Shown piece after piece: positions 1 to 8,979 of a DNA stretch of 64,000 nt. Made by a program: the position numbers and the translations under genes. The notes below the pieces were generated by a model. It saw only the letters and a program-made list of their open reading frames with translations, did not search any database and was not told the DNA's origin. The stretch is from contig DASXAA010000186.1 of assembly GCA_036407035.1 (NCBI GenBank), forward strand, positions 1 to 64,000, read 5' to 3'. This stretch comes from JACVRW01 sp036407035. Lineage in GTDB: Bacteria > Actinomycetota > Thermoleophilia > Solirubrobacterales > Thermoleophilaceae. The stretch's first letter is position 1. The number at the start of each line of letters is the position of its first letter.

Positions 1-2
1 AC

Positions 3-158
3 CACGTCACCGGCAACCGCTTCGTCGACGGCGAATGGGACTACGGCCCGATCTTCGTCGACCACTGCTCCGCCGTCCAGGACTGGACCGACAACCGCAT
101 CGTCACCATCGACGCCAACTACAACATCACCTCACTCGGCAGGGCGGTCCAGTGCTGA
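3..158 (+). CDS. C-terminal end of a possible beta-helix protein (partial)
   Basis: This is the 3' end of a gene that begins left of the window. The frame reads 51 codons without interruption to TGA at 156-158. The residues are rich in Asn, Asp, Val and Ile in short alternating runs (for example NRIVTIDANYN), which resembles the last rungs of a right-handed parallel beta-helix or another secreted repeat protein. The final residues are AVQC, so the protein ends on a cysteine. The fragment is too short to assign a family. It lies on the same strand as the aminotransferase gene 71 bases downstream, but nothing shows a functional link. Confidence 0.55.
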   Translation, partial: HVTGNRFVDGEWDYGPIFVDHCSAVQDWTDNRIVTIDANYNITSLGRAVQC

Positions 159-229
159 CCGGCCGCGGAGGCGCGGGGAAGCCCGCCTCTCCCGCGTAAG
201 CTGCCGCCCGGCTCACCCGTTGTCTGGGT

Positions 230-1372
230 GTGCAGAAGAACTCGACGTGCCTTGAGGTCCCGCTAACCCGGCTCGACAATGCCGATCCCGAGCTCATGGA
301 AGAGCTGCTCGGGGCGGTCGGGCGGGTGGCCGGCGATGCCGCCTTCATCCTGGGCAGCGAGGTCGAGGCGTTCGAATCAGAGTTCGCGAGCTACTGCGAG
401 ACCTCCGAAGCGGTCGGCGTCGCCTCGGGGACGGACGCGCTGGCGCTCGCGCTGAGGGCGCTAGACATCGGCCCCGGCGACGAGGTGATCGTCCCGGCGA
501 ACAGCTTCATCGCGACAGCCGAGGCGGTCAGCATTGCCGGCGCGACCCCCGTGATCGTGGACGTCGACCCGGACTCGCACCTCCTCACCGCCGACATCGT
601 GGCCGGCGCGGTCGGGCCGCGGACGGCCTGCGTGATCCCGGTGCACCTGTACGGCCGGACGGTCAACATGGATCCGCTCCTCGCGCTCGCGCGCGCGCAC
701 GGCCTCGCGGTCGTCGAGGACGCCTGCCAGGCGCATGGCGCGCGGTACCGCGGCCGACGCGTGGGGTCGCTCGGCGACTGCGGATGCTTCAGCTTCTACC
801 CCGCAAAGAACCTCGGCGCGTGGGGCGACGGCGGCGGGCTGACCACCAACGATCCGGCGCTGGCGAGCAAGGTGAGGCTGCTTCGCGCGCACGGAGAGAG
901 CCCGCGCTACCACCACCGCGTCCGCGGCTTCACGGCCCGGCTGGACGCGGTCCAGGCAGCGGTCCTGAGAGTGAAGCTGAGGCGGCTGGATCGCTGGAAC
1001 GAGGAGCGCCGGCGTGCGGGCGCGGCGCTCACCGCCGCCCTCGCGGCCTCGCACGTCCGGCCCCCCGTCGCCCCGGACTCCTTCGAGGACCACGTCTTCC
1101 ATCAGTTCGTCGTCGAGGCGGAGCAGCGGGACTCGCTGCGCGACCACCTTGCGGCGCGGGGCGTGGCGACCGGGATCCATTACCCGGTGCCGATCCACCG
1201 CTCGGAGGCCTACCTCGACCTCGGAATGGGCGCCGGTTCGCTGCCCGTCTCGGAGGGCCTGGCCGAGCGGGTCTGCTCGCTGCCGATCTCGCCGCGAACC
1301 ACGCAGGACGAGATCGACTGGGTCGCCTCGTCTGTGATCGAGTTCGGAGACCCTGTGAGGGCGGCGGCCTGA
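230..1372 (+). CDS. DegT/DnrJ/EryC1/StrS family sugar aminotransferase
   Basis: A PLP-dependent aminotransferase of the family that aminates keto-sugars on nucleotide carriers, of 380 residues, a normal length. The PLP-binding lysine is K193 in the motif FSFYPAKNLG; the substrate-binding strand EVIVPANSFIATAEA and the VVEDACQAHGA stretch with its cofactor-binding Asp are both present. The start is GTG at 230. The stop TGA (1370-1372) shares one base with the ATG of the sugar dehydrogenase that follows (TGATG), so the two are probably translationally coupled. A DegT aminotransferase next to a Gfo/Idh dehydrogenase is the WbpE/WbpB arrangement of 3-amino-sugar synthesis; the exact sugar is not readable from sequence. 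Confidence 0.93.
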   Translation: MQKNSTCLEVPLTRLDNADPELMEELLGAVGRVAGDAAFILGSEVEAFESEFASYCETSEAVGVASGTDALALALRALDIGPGDEVIVPANSFIATAEAVSIAGATPVIVDVDPDSHLLTADIVAGAVGPRTACVIPVHLYGRTVNMDPLLALARAHGLAVVEDACQAHGARYRGRRVGSLGDCGCFSFYPAKNLGAWGDGGGLTTNDPALASKVRLLRAHGESPRYHHRVRGFTARLDAVQAAVLRVKLRRLDRWNEERRRAGAALTAALAASHVRPPVAPDSFEDHVFHQFVVEAEQRDSLRDHLAARGVATGIHYPVPIHRSEAYLDLGMGAGSLPVSEGLAERVCSLPISPRTTQDEIDWVASSVIEFGDPVRAAA

Positions 1373-2529
1373 TGAGCGAGCGTCCGATCAACCTCGCGGT
1401 CGTCGGCTACGGCTACTGGGGCCCGAACATCGTCCGCAACGTGATGGACCGCTCAGAGCTCGACCTGTGGGGGCTGTGCGAGATGAACCCCGAGCGAGTC
1501 GGCAAGTTCAGCAACCGCTACCCGGGCGTGCGCACCACGCCGAGCTTCGATGAGGTGCTCGCGGATCCCGGCGTGGACGCGGTCTCGATCGCGACGCCGC
1601 CGAGCACCCACTTCGGGCTCGTCGAGCAGGCCCTGACGGCCGGCAAGCACGTGCTCGTCGAGAAGCCGCTCGCCACCAACGCGGTGGACGCCGAGTCGCT
1701 GCTCGAGCTCGCCCGGTCGAACGGCCTCGTGCTGATGCCGGGCCACACCTTCCTGTACAGCCCGGCGGTCAACAAGGTGCGAGCGCTGATCACGTCCGGC
1801 GAGCTGGGCGAGGTCTACTTCATCACGTCGTCGCGCATGAACCTCGGCATCTACCAGCCCGACGGCGTCGTGAACGACCTGGCGCCGCACGACCTCTCGA
1901 TCCTGCTCTACTGGCTCGACCGGCCGGTCGCCAGTGTCGCCGCTTCGGGGTCGACCGTCTTCCAGAACGGCGTCCCCGAGACCGCGTTCCTTACGCTCTG
2001 CTTCGATGAGGGCCCCACGGCCAACGTCCAGTTGTCGTGGCTTGCGCCCCACAAGGTCCGGCAGATGATCGTGGTCGGCAGCAAGCGCATGGTCGTCTAC
2101 GACGATGCCGCCACCGATGGCGCCATTCGCGTCTACGACCGCGGGTTCGACTTCAGCGAGCCCGCGACGTTCGGCGAGTACCAGCTGACCTACCGGTCGG
2201 GTGACATGGTGGCGCCGAGGCTGGACGCCGCCGAGCCACTCGGCCTCGAGCTCCAGGACTTCGCCAACGCCATTCGCACCGGGGACGCCCCGCGCTCCCA
2301 CGCCCGCCTGGGAGTGGAGATCGTCAGGGTCCTCGAGGCGGCGCACGAGTCGTTGACGTCCTCGGGGGCGCCGGTCGACCTGACCCGGAACGGCGATGGC
2401 CCCGACTCGCGCCGCCGCGCGAACGGCCATGCGCCGGCATCCGCCGCGCGCAGCGCCACGCAGGGCACGCGCGACTTCACCATCGCGCAGGCCGTGTCGC
2501 GCCTGCGCCCGGGCCACGCGCCCGCCTAG
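1372..2529 (+). CDS. Gfo/Idh/MocA family nucleotide-sugar dehydrogenase
   Basis: NAD(P)-dependent oxidoreductase of 385 residues. The N-terminal Rossmann fold has the pattern VVGYGYWGPN (residues 10-19), and the family signature EKP is at residues 97-99 (HVLVEKPLATN). The C-terminal half is the alpha/beta substrate domain. About 40 Arg/Ala-rich residues at the end look like a disordered tail. The ATG at 1372 overlaps the stop of the aminotransferase gene; the frame stays open upstream but that part is an out-of-frame shadow of the aminotransferase. Oxidation of the sugar 3-hydroxyl to give the keto substrate for the upstream aminotransferase is the likely role, by analogy with WbpB. Other inositol or sugar substrates cannot be excluded. 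Confidence 0.92.
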   Translation: MSERPINLAVVGYGYWGPNIVRNVMDRSELDLWGLCEMNPERVGKFSNRYPGVRTTPSFDEVLADPGVDAVSIATPPSTHFGLVEQALTAGKHVLVEKPLATNAVDAESLLELARSNGLVLMPGHTFLYSPAVNKVRALITSGELGEVYFITSSRMNLGIYQPDGVVNDLAPHDLSILLYWLDRPVASVAASGSTVFQNGVPETAFLTLCFDEGPTANVQLSWLAPHKVRQMIVVGSKRMVVYDDAATDGAIRVYDRGFDFSEPATFGEYQLTYRSGDMVAPRLDAAEPLGLELQDFANAIRTGDAPRSHARLGVEIVRVLEAAHESLTSSGAPVDLTRNGDGPDSRRRANGHAPASAARSATQGTRDFTIAQAVSRLRPGHAPA

Positions 2530-2541
2530 TCTGCCGCCGGA

Positions 2542-3246
2542 TCAGTCCGAGGCGCCGTCGAACGTGTGCTCGACCGCGCGCACGAAGGCGGCCGGCACCC
2601 CGACCCACACCTCGCGACCGGGCACGTCGCGGGTGACGATCGCGCCCATCCCCACGAGCGCCCAGGGTCCGATCGTCACGTTCTCGCGCACGAGGCAGCC
2701 GGCGCCGAGATACGCCCCCTCCATGACACGCACGGTCCCGGCCAGGCGCACGCCGGCCCCGAGCGTGACGTAGTCGTCGAGCCGGTCGTCGTGCGTGAGC
2801 ACCGCCTGCGGCATGACGCCGACATGGGAGCCGATCACCACGTCGGTCGTGGCCACGACCCCCGCCAGGATGACCGTGCCCTCCCCCACCCGGCACGACT
2901 CCGGCAGCTCCGCCCTCGGGTGGACCAGCGTGGCATAGCGCTCCGCCGGCAGCGCCAGACGTTCGGCTATGCGCCGCTTGGACGTGAAGTCGCCCGGGTG
3001 TCCCGTGCAGAGCACGACCGAGGCGTCCGGATGGTCGGCCAGGCGGTCCATCGGTCCCAGGACCCGGGTGCCGGAGACCCCGGCGCCGGCGAGCCCCGGG
3101 TCGTCGTCGACGAACCCGCGGAGTTCCCATCTGGGCTGCCCTGTCGTCGCCTCGTGGGCGGCGTTGATGGCCTTGACCGCCTCGGCCGTCTCCCGTCCGA
3201 ACCCTCCGGCCCCCACGAGCACGAGCGGCTCGGAGACGCCGGGCAC
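2542..3246 (-). CDS. NeuD/PglD-like sugar O/N-acetyltransferase
   Basis: Left-handed beta-helix acyltransferase of 234 residues. The N-terminal part is a small Rossmann-like domain (LVLVGAGGFGRETAEAV) that binds the sugar nucleotide in PglD and NeuD. The C-terminal hexapeptide repeats include the motif LTHDDRLDDYV, which carries the His of the PglD catalytic motif. Start GTG at 3246 gives the usual short N-terminus and avoids overlap with the glycosyltransferase that ends 8 bases upstream; the open frame continues to 3417 but only as a shadow of that gene. It probably acetylates an amino-sugar nucleotide made by one of the DegT aminotransferases nearby. Its stop is 12 bases from the stop of the convergent dehydrogenase gene. 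Confidence 0.88.
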   Translation of the reverse strand: MPGVSEPLVLVGAGGFGRETAEAVKAINAAHEATTGQPRWELRGFVDDDPGLAGAGVSGTRVLGPMDRLADHPDASVVLCTGHPGDFTSKRRIAERLALPAERYATLVHPRAELPESCRVGEGTVILAGVVATTDVVIGSHVGVMPQAVLTHDDRLDDYVTLGAGVRLAGTVRVMEGAYLGAGCLVRENVTIGPWALVGMGAIVTRDVPGREVWVGVPAAFVRAVEHTFDGASD

Positions 3247-3254
3247 GGCGCTCG

Positions 3255-4316
3255 TCAGACCCCCTCGCGGGCCCAGTGCCGCCACCACAGCAGGGTGCGC
3301 AGACGGCGGTGGACCGCGGACAGCATGATCGGCTGCAGGTACGGGCAGACCCGCGGGCCCACCCGGCGCCGCCAGCGCAGACCCCAGTACTCGGGCAGCC
3401 GCGCGACGCCGGGACAAGTCGCCACCGCGAAGTCGCTCAGCTCAGCAACAGGCGTGCTGTCGGTACGCCGGCGCTCGTAGGCGCGGCAGGCGCGCCACAG
3501 GGCCTCCTTCGCCATGATCCGCTGCCACTGCCGGCGTAGGCGGTGAGCATCGGGGATCTGGCCGGAGTACGCGTCGAACAGGGCGTCGTACGCAGCCTTG
3601 CGCTGCTGAAGGTCCACGAGCGGCACGCGCTCGGTCGTCATGTTGGTCCCGTGGAAGCGGTAGTAGGCCTGGTCCGCGCCCTTGATGTAGGCCACGTCAG
3701 AGTGCACGGCGAACCGCATCCACATCTCGGCGTCCCCCGTGTGGGGCAGCTCTGGCAGATAGCCACCGATCTTCTGCTGGACCGACGTGCGAACCACGAC
3801 CTCGGGAGATGAAACCACGCTGCACCCGAGGCGCGACATGATCCGCAGCCATTCGTGTCCCGACCAAATCGTCGTGCCCTTGGGCGTGAGCCGCGGGGCC
3901 GGCTTGGGTTCGCTGCCGTCCCACCGGATCGCGTGCCCGTACAGGAAGCCGACCGAAGGATGGGCGTCGAGCACGGCCGTCGCGCGGGCGAGCGCTCCCG
4001 GTGCGAGGAGGTCGTCTGCAGAGATCAGGACCGAATACTCGCCGTCCGCCCAGTCGAGCAGGCCCTCGTTGTAGGTGGCGATGTGGCCGCGGTTGTCCCG
4101 ATGACACCGCACCTCCACCCGGTCGTCGTCCTCCGCCAGCCGCAGCGCCACCTCGGCGCTGTCGTCCGGCGAGGCGTCGTCGATCACCAGCACGCGAACG
4201 TCCACGCCCTCCTGGTCCAGGGCGCTGCGAACGCAGTCCTCCAGGAAGTGGCCGTACCGATAGCAGGGAATTACGACGCTGACGGTCGGGAGGGCCCCGT
4301 TCGGTCGCCGACCCAC
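3255..4316 (-). CDS. Family 2 (GT-A) glycosyltransferase
   Basis: Cytoplasmic inverting glycosyltransferase of 353 residues that would add one sugar to the lipid-linked repeat unit. The GT-A fold begins at TVSVVIPCYRYG; the nucleotide-binding acidic residues are in VIDDASPDDS, and the metal-binding DxD equivalent is in LISADDLL. There is no membrane segment; the C-terminal 90 residues are Arg-rich. The start is GTG at 4316, 12 bases after the stop of the upstream aminotransferase, so it belongs to a minus-strand operon running from the SDR epimerase through the aminotransferase and this gene to the NeuD-like gene. The donor and acceptor sugars cannot be inferred. Confidence 0.9.
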   Translation of the reverse strand: MGRRPNGALPTVSVVIPCYRYGHFLEDCVRSALDQEGVDVRVLVIDDASPDDSAEVALRLAEDDDRVEVRCHRDNRGHIATYNEGLLDWADGEYSVLISADDLLAPGALARATAVLDAHPSVGFLYGHAIRWDGSEPKPAPRLTPKGTTIWSGHEWLRIMSRLGCSVVSSPEVVVRTSVQQKIGGYLPELPHTGDAEMWMRFAVHSDVAYIKGADQAYYRFHGTNMTTERVPLVDLQQRKAAYDALFDAYSGQIPDAHRLRRQWQRIMAKEALWRACRAYERRRTDSTPVAELSDFAVATCPGVARLPEYWGLRWRRRVGPRVCPYLQPIMLSAVHRRLRTLLWWRHWAREGV

Positions 4317-4328
4317 GGAAGACCCCCG

Positions 4329-5465
4329 TCAGGCGGCGAGGGCCGTCACATGCGCCCCCACACGCTCGATCACGTAGTCCTGCTGCTCCGCCGTCAGTCC
4401 CGGAAACAGCGGGAGCATCAACGACTCGCGCGTCGCCGCCTCGGTGTTCGGGAGCCGAGCGTCCAGGCCCGCGTAGGCCGGCTCCTCGTGGATCGCCATC
4501 ACACCGCGGCGGGTCGCGACGCCGTCGTGCAGGAGGCGGCGCATCAGCTCCGTCCGGCCCACCGGCGCCCCGCGGCGGAGTTTCACCGCGTAGGACTGCC
4601 AGGTCCGCCGCGCGTAGTCCGGGTCGAACGGGGGCTCGATGAAGGGGAGCGACGCAAATGCCTCGTTGTAGCGCTCGGCCTGATGGCGCCGGGCGGCCAG
4701 GATCTCATCGAGCAGCTCGAGCTGGCACAGCCCGAGCTGTGCCTGCATGTCGGTCATGCGCGCGTTCCAGCCGCGCTCCGGATAGCCCTCGATCACGATG
4801 TCGCGCGCGCCGTGGCGGGCGAGGTCCGAGACGTCCATCGCGTGCTGACGCAGCCGGCGCAGGCGCTCGGCGACCTCCGGGTCCTGCACGGCGATCATGC
4901 CGCCCTCGCCAGTGGTTATCACCTTCCGCGGATGCAGCGAGAAGCACGCCAGCGGACCCAGGGAGCCGATGGGCCGCGAGCGGTAGAGGGCCCCGATCGC
5001 GCAGGCCGCGTCCTCCACGACCGCCAGCCCGTGCCGCCGGGCGAGGTCGAGCAGCGGGTCCATGTCGGCCGGCAGGCCGAGCTGGTGGACGGGCATGATC
5101 ACCTTCGTGCGGTCGGTGATCGCGCGCTCGGCGGCGACGGGATCGAGGTTGTACGTATCCGGGTCGACGTCCGCGAAGACGGGCGTCGCGCCGCAGTGCC
5201 ACACCGAGTTGGCCGTGGCGATGAAGGACAGGGACGGGACGATCACCTCGTCCCCCGGGCCGACGCCGCTGGCGTAGAGGGCGAGGTGGAGCGCGGTCGT
5301 GCAGTTGGTCGTCGCAACCGCGTCGGCGGCGCCGACCCGCTCCGCGAACGCCCGCTCGAATGCACGCACCCGCGGGCCTTGTGAGACCCACCCGGAGGCG
5401 ATCGTCTCGGCCACGGCCGCGCCCTCGTCGCCCCGGAAGTAGGGCCTGGTGAACGGGACCTCCAT
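4329..5465 (-). CDS. DegT/DnrJ/EryC1/StrS family sugar aminotransferase (second copy)
   Basis: PLP-dependent sugar aminotransferase of 378 residues. The Schiff-base lysine is K181 in CFSLHPRKVITTGEGG, and EDAACAIGA holds the cofactor-contacting Asp. The GEGG after the lysine and the HPRK pattern resemble aminotransferases of the PseC/perosamine-synthase branch more than the copy at 230-1372, so the two probably act on different sugars. The ATG at 5465 overlaps the TGA of the upstream epimerase gene in TGATG, which fixes this start; a longer open frame to 5528 is only the epimerase read out of frame. The operon partner epimerase/dehydratase may supply its keto-sugar substrate. Confidence 0.92.
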   Translation of the reverse strand: MEVPFTRPYFRGDEGAAVAETIASGWVSQGPRVRAFERAFAERVGAADAVATTNCTTALHLALYASGVGPGDEVIVPSLSFIATANSVWHCGATPVFADVDPDTYNLDPVAAERAITDRTKVIMPVHQLGLPADMDPLLDLARRHGLAVVEDAACAIGALYRSRPIGSLGPLACFSLHPRKVITTGEGGMIAVQDPEVAERLRRLRQHAMDVSDLARHGARDIVIEGYPERGWNARMTDMQAQLGLCQLELLDEILAARRHQAERYNEAFASLPFIEPPFDPDYARRTWQSYAVKLRRGAPVGRTELMRRLLHDGVATRRGVMAIHEEPAYAGLDARLPNTEAATRESLMLPLFPGLTAEQQDYVIERVGAHVTALAA

Positions 5466-6460
5466 CACGTGACCCTCGCGACCGCGCGGATCGGCTCGGC
5501 CGGCACGCCGGCGCGCTCCGCGCGCCACCAGTCGACCAGGCGGGTGAGCCCCTCCTCGAGGTCCACCTCCGCCTCGAAACCAAGCTGCTCGCGGGCGAGC
5601 GCCGTATCGGCGAGCCGTCGGGAGACTTTGTTGACCGACCTCTCCGGCCCGTGCTCCACCGTCAGATCGGAATCCATGACCCGCAGCAACATCTGGGCGA
5701 GCTCCAGCAGGCTGGTCTCGGTGCCGCTCGCGACGTTGAAGACCGCGTCCGTGGCGTCCGACTCGGCGGCGAGCATGTTCGCGCGCGCGATGTCACCGAT
5801 GTACACGAAGTCCATCGTCTGCGCGCCGTCCCCGAGGATCAGTGGTGGCTGCCCGGCGGCGATGCGCTCCATCCAGCGCACGAGCACCTCGGTGTAGACG
5901 CCGTGGACGTCCATCCGCGGGCCGTAGACGTTGAAGTAGCGCAGGGCGACGTAGTCGAGCCCGCTCATCGCGTGCATGCTGCGCAGGAGACCCTCGTTGA
6001 AGGTCTTGGCGGCACCGTAGAACGTGTCGTTGGCGTACGGGTGGTGGGCCTCCGTCGTCGGGAACTCCTCCGCCAGCCCGTAGACGGACGCGGAGGACGC
6101 GGCGACGACCTTACGTACATTCGCCTCGATCGCCGCCTCGAAGACGTTGTAGGTCCCGTCCACCAGCACCTCGAGTGCGAGGCGCGGCTCCTCGGCGCAC
6201 TGCGTGATCCGGATGGCAGCCTGGTGGAAGGCGACGTCGACGCCCTCCATCAGCCGCCGCACCAGGTCACGATCGCGAATGTCGCCCTCGACGAGGGTGA
6301 CCGGTCCGTTGGCCAGCGCCCAGGCGAGGTTCTCCCGGCGGCCGCGGACGAAGTTGTCGAGGATCACGATCTCCTCTGCGCCGGCGAGCACGAGCTCGTC
6401 GGCGAGGTTGGACCCGACCGCGCCGCCACCACCGGTGACCAGTACCCGGCCGAGGCTCAC
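5465..6460 (-). CDS. Extended SDR NAD-dependent epimerase/dehydratase
   Basis: Nucleotide-sugar epimerase or 4,6-dehydratase of 331 residues. The NAD-binding glycine motif TGGGGAVGS is at residues 9-17 and the catalytic Tyr148-x3-Lys152 pair is in FYGAAK; the Ser of the triad is in the ASSASVYG strand. The GTG start at 6460 has a good Shine-Dalgarno AAGGAG five bases upstream and overlaps the stop of a 14-codon open frame (GTGA). It is the first full gene of the minus-strand operon leading into the aminotransferase. The sequence does not separate epimerase from dehydratase; absence of the DxxE-type TDE motif of dTDP-glucose dehydratases makes an epimerase more likely. Confidence 0.92.
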   Translation of the reverse strand: MSLGRVLVTGGGGAVGSNLADELVLAGAEEIVILDNFVRGRRENLAWALANGPVTLVEGDIRDRDLVRRLMEGVDVAFHQAAIRITQCAEEPRLALEVLVDGTYNVFEAAIEANVRKVVAASSASVYGLAEEFPTTEAHHPYANDTFYGAAKTFNEGLLRSMHAMSGLDYVALRYFNVYGPRMDVHGVYTEVLVRWMERIAAGQPPLILGDGAQTMDFVYIGDIARANMLAAESDATDAVFNVASGTETSLLELAQMLLRVMDSDLTVEHGPERSVNKVSRRLADTALAREQLGFEAEVDLEEGLTRLVDWWRAERAGVPAEPIRAVARVT

Positions 6461-6501
6461 TGTCGCTCCTTGCCGGTCGTGCGGCTGAAGTCCTGGATCA
6501 T
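6457..6501 (-). CDS. Possible 14-residue leader peptide upstream of the SDR epimerase
   Basis: A short open frame encodes MIQDFSRTTGKERQ. Its ATG at 6501 has GGGAG five bases upstream, and its TGA (6459-6457) overlaps the GTG start of the epimerase gene in GTGA. That layout fits a translated leader coupled to the next gene. The peptide has no run of one amino acid that would suggest attenuation. It may equally be chance; there is no evidence of translation beyond the ribosome site and the overlap. Confidence 0.3.
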   Translation of the reverse strand: MIQDFSRTTGKERQ

Positions 6502-6571
6502 GCTCGCTCCCGTTCGTTCGGATTCCTGTAGAAGGAACGGCCCTGGCCCCGGCGATCTTGCGGGGTTGTGG

Positions 6572-7846
6572 TCAGCTCGTGCGGGCAGCGGCGGGCCTGG
6601 GATCACGCGCCTCCACGACCTCGCGCACAACGCGCTCCACGACCGCGCCGGCGCTCTCCCAGGAGGTCCCGTGCACGCTCCCGGCGGCGGCCTCGGCCAC
6701 GCCGGCGCGCTCGGACGCCGGCCGCTCGACCAGGGCACTGAGGGCGTCGGCAAGGTCGAAGGGCGTGCCCGGCGAGTAGACGACCGCGGAGTTGTCGAGC
6801 ACGACCCGGTTGTGCTCGGCGTCGTTCATGACGGGGACGCAGCCGGCGGCGAGCATCTCGTGTGGGACGAGCGACACGTTCGTTGCCGACAGGACGAGCC
6901 CGGCGACACACCGGTTGTAGAGGACGTTCAGCTCGTCCGGGGTGAGCAGCCCGTGGTCGGTCGCGGCGAACGGCAGCTTTCGCAATGACTCACCGAAGAG
7001 GTGGATGTCGACCTCGGGGTGGCGGCGGGCGAAGAGATCGAGCACCAGCAGCCCAAGCTCCGCCGCGCGCCGCGGCGTGTCGGGACGCGAGTAGAAGCAC
7101 ACCCCCGTGCGCTCGGTCGCGTCGTCCACGGAGTCGTCGAGCGCGTAGGTCGGATCGCAGCCGAAGTCGAAGGAGTCGGCGTCCATGCCGTACGCGCCCC
7201 GCAGCCGCTGAGCGAGCCAGCGCCCGGCCGTGACTCCGTGGAAGCCGAATCGATAGGTCGCCTCGGCGAGCAGCGCCTCGCTGCCGGCGGGGTAGAAGAG
7301 CGGCTCGAAGTCCTGCACCAGGTAGAAGCGGACGCCCTTCGCGGGCGAGGCGAGAACCGGGTAGGCGCTCATCCAGGAGGTGGCGAACACGGCATGTGCG
7401 TCCTCGATCCCGCCGGCGGCATCGCGCACGTCGGCTCGAAGCCAGGGCCACCACGACCGAATGGTCTCGCGGTGCTGATCGATCGACCACCCGTGCCGGT
7501 CCTGCAGGTACAGCGTGCACGTGTGACCGGCACGCTCGAGCGCGGATGCGAGCCGGAACATCGTGGTGTGCCCACCCGAGCCGGCGCCGGGCGGCGCACA
7601 GACCCAGGCAACGCTCATGGGCTCTCCGGCCCGATAGGAAAGCGGGGGCGGCAGCTTCCATCCGGACGAGGCGATCTCCGCCGCGCGCACCAGGTCCTCC
7701 CTGGCGATCGGCAGGGAGCGCTCCCCCATCGGCGCGAGCCGATGCAGCAACCGTTCGAGCACGCGCGCCGTGACGCCCGAGTAGCCCTCGCTGCGCAGAA
7801 GCCGCCCGGTCTGCCTCAGACGGTCCGCCGGACTCGGCCGGCTCAC
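6572..7846 (-). CDS. WsaF-like family 4 (GT-B) glycosyltransferase
   Basis: Retaining GT-B glycosyltransferase of 424 residues from the chosen GTG at 7846; the frame is open to 8038, but the extra N-terminal residues are Arg/Ser-rich and unlike protein. An Arg-rich leader is followed by the first Rossmann domain (VAWVCAPPGAGSGGHTTMFRLA), then FYLVQDFEPLFYPAG and, in the C-terminal domain, GVCFYSRPDTPRR and the nucleotide-binding LVPHEMLAAGCVPV. These motifs match the rhamnosyltransferase WsaF of S-layer glycan assembly, so a rhamnosyl or related transfer is plausible, and rmlC/rmlD elsewhere in the window fit that. The gene stands 110 bases upstream of the epimerase operon. Confidence 0.85.
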   Translation of the reverse strand: MSRPSPADRLRQTGRLLRSEGYSGVTARVLERLLHRLAPMGERSLPIAREDLVRAAEIASSGWKLPPPLSYRAGEPMSVAWVCAPPGAGSGGHTTMFRLASALERAGHTCTLYLQDRHGWSIDQHRETIRSWWPWLRADVRDAAGGIEDAHAVFATSWMSAYPVLASPAKGVRFYLVQDFEPLFYPAGSEALLAEATYRFGFHGVTAGRWLAQRLRGAYGMDADSFDFGCDPTYALDDSVDDATERTGVCFYSRPDTPRRAAELGLLVLDLFARRHPEVDIHLFGESLRKLPFAATDHGLLTPDELNVLYNRCVAGLVLSATNVSLVPHEMLAAGCVPVMNDAEHNRVVLDNSAVVYSPGTPFDLADALSALVERPASERAGVAEAAAGSVHGTSWESAGAVVERVVREVVEARDPRPAAARTS

Positions 7847-8043
7847 GCGGGACCGCCCATGACCGGGTGCGAGGCTTGACGGCTGATCGTCTCCATCAGT
7901 TCGACAACGAACGGCCACCGGGGCCTCTTCCGCGGCGCGTGGGGCGGACGCGCCGGAAGAAACGTCACCGCGAGTCGTTGTTCCGACAAGGGGACGGAAC
8001 CCCGCGCACCACGCGCCGTCACCACTCTGCGCTCTCACACACA
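7847..8043. promoter_or_regulatory. Divergent intergenic region, glycosyltransferase / Wzz-like gene
   Basis: This 197-base stretch separates two divergent genes, so it should hold promoters for both. I could not identify a convincing -35/-10 pair or a dyad in it. The frames entering it from both sides are open but have Arg/Ser-rich, non-protein-like composition. Confidence 0.35.
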
Positions 8044-8979
8044 GTGGAAATAGTCAAGATCCTGCGCACGCTCTGGCACCGGCGAGTTCTCGTCGGCGCC
8101 GTCGCGCTGCTCGCGATCGTCGTCGGCGTGCTGCTCGCCTACCACCCCGGACTGCCGCCCAAGAGCCGGAAGTACGAGGTGGGGATCGCGACGGTCCGGA
8201 TCCTCGTGGACACGCCCAAGACGGTGATAGCGGAGGTCAATCCCAAGGGCTCCGAAACGCTCGGATCGCGCGCCAGCGTGATCACGAACGTGATGGCCGA
8301 GGGCGAGGTGAAGGCCGCGATCGCCCGGCACGCCGGCCTGCGCCCGGCGCAGCTCCATGCCGTGGCCGCGGCGGCGATCGAGCCGTCCACGCTCAATCCG
8401 AAGGATCTGAACGACCCGGAGGCCCACCTGCTGACGATCGGCGTGCTGATCAACTCGGACGGCATGCAGCTACCGATCATCAAGATCGATGCCCAGGCGC
8501 CCGATGTGGCGGGGGCGACGAAGCTGGCCAACGCGGCCGTGTCCGGTCTGCGCGAGTACCTCGACTCGAAGGCGGCCTCCGAGAAGATCTCGAACGCTCG
8601 CCGACTGCGCGTCACGGGCCTCGGCCCCGCGCAAGCGCGCGTGCAGGTACGCGGCCCGGGCCGGCTCGTCGCGCTGGCCGCGATGCTCTTCATCTTCCTC
8701 GGCGGATGCGGCGCGATCCTGCTCGGCTCCGCGCTCGCGCGCGGCTGGAGGCAGGCGGCCGCCGAGGAGGCCGAGGACATCGACTCGGGCGGCCCTGCGG
8801 GCGGTCCCGCCACGTTCTTCGACGGCAAGGCACCGGTCGAGCTATTCAGTTCAGACCGTGGCGCCGCAGACCCGACGGGGTCGGACGAGCCGTGGGACCT
8901 CCCGGCCGATCCGTTCGCGTCCACACCGTCCGTCTCGGGCGGCGACGCGGACAGCGGCCGCGCGGCGAAGACCGCCTGA
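8044..8979 (+). CDS. Wzz-like polysaccharide co-polymerase, paralogue A
   Basis: Membrane protein of 311 residues with the layout of a polysaccharide chain-length regulator: one N-terminal membrane segment (about residues 15-34), a large extracytoplasmic domain, a second membrane segment near residue 215-240, and a short acidic cytoplasmic tail. It shares conserved points with three other proteins nearby: VDTPKTVI after the first segment, AQAPDVAGATKLANAA, GLREYL, and a Gly-rich stretch before the second segment. There is no fused or neighbouring tyrosine kinase. Start GTG at 8044 places the first membrane segment near the N-terminus; the frame upstream is Arg-rich and not protein-like. The next gene encodes the initiating sugar transferase. 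Confidence 0.82.
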   Translation: MEIVKILRTLWHRRVLVGAVALLAIVVGVLLAYHPGLPPKSRKYEVGIATVRILVDTPKTVIAEVNPKGSETLGSRASVITNVMAEGEVKAAIARHAGLRPAQLHAVAAAAIEPSTLNPKDLNDPEAHLLTIGVLINSDGMQLPIIKIDAQAPDVAGATKLANAAVSGLREYLDSKAASEKISNARRLRVTGLGPAQARVQVRGPGRLVALAAMLFIFLGGCGAILLGSALARGWRQAAAEEAEDIDSGGPAGGPATFFDGKAPVELFSSDRGAADPTGSDEPWDLPADPFASTPSVSGGDADSGRAAKTA

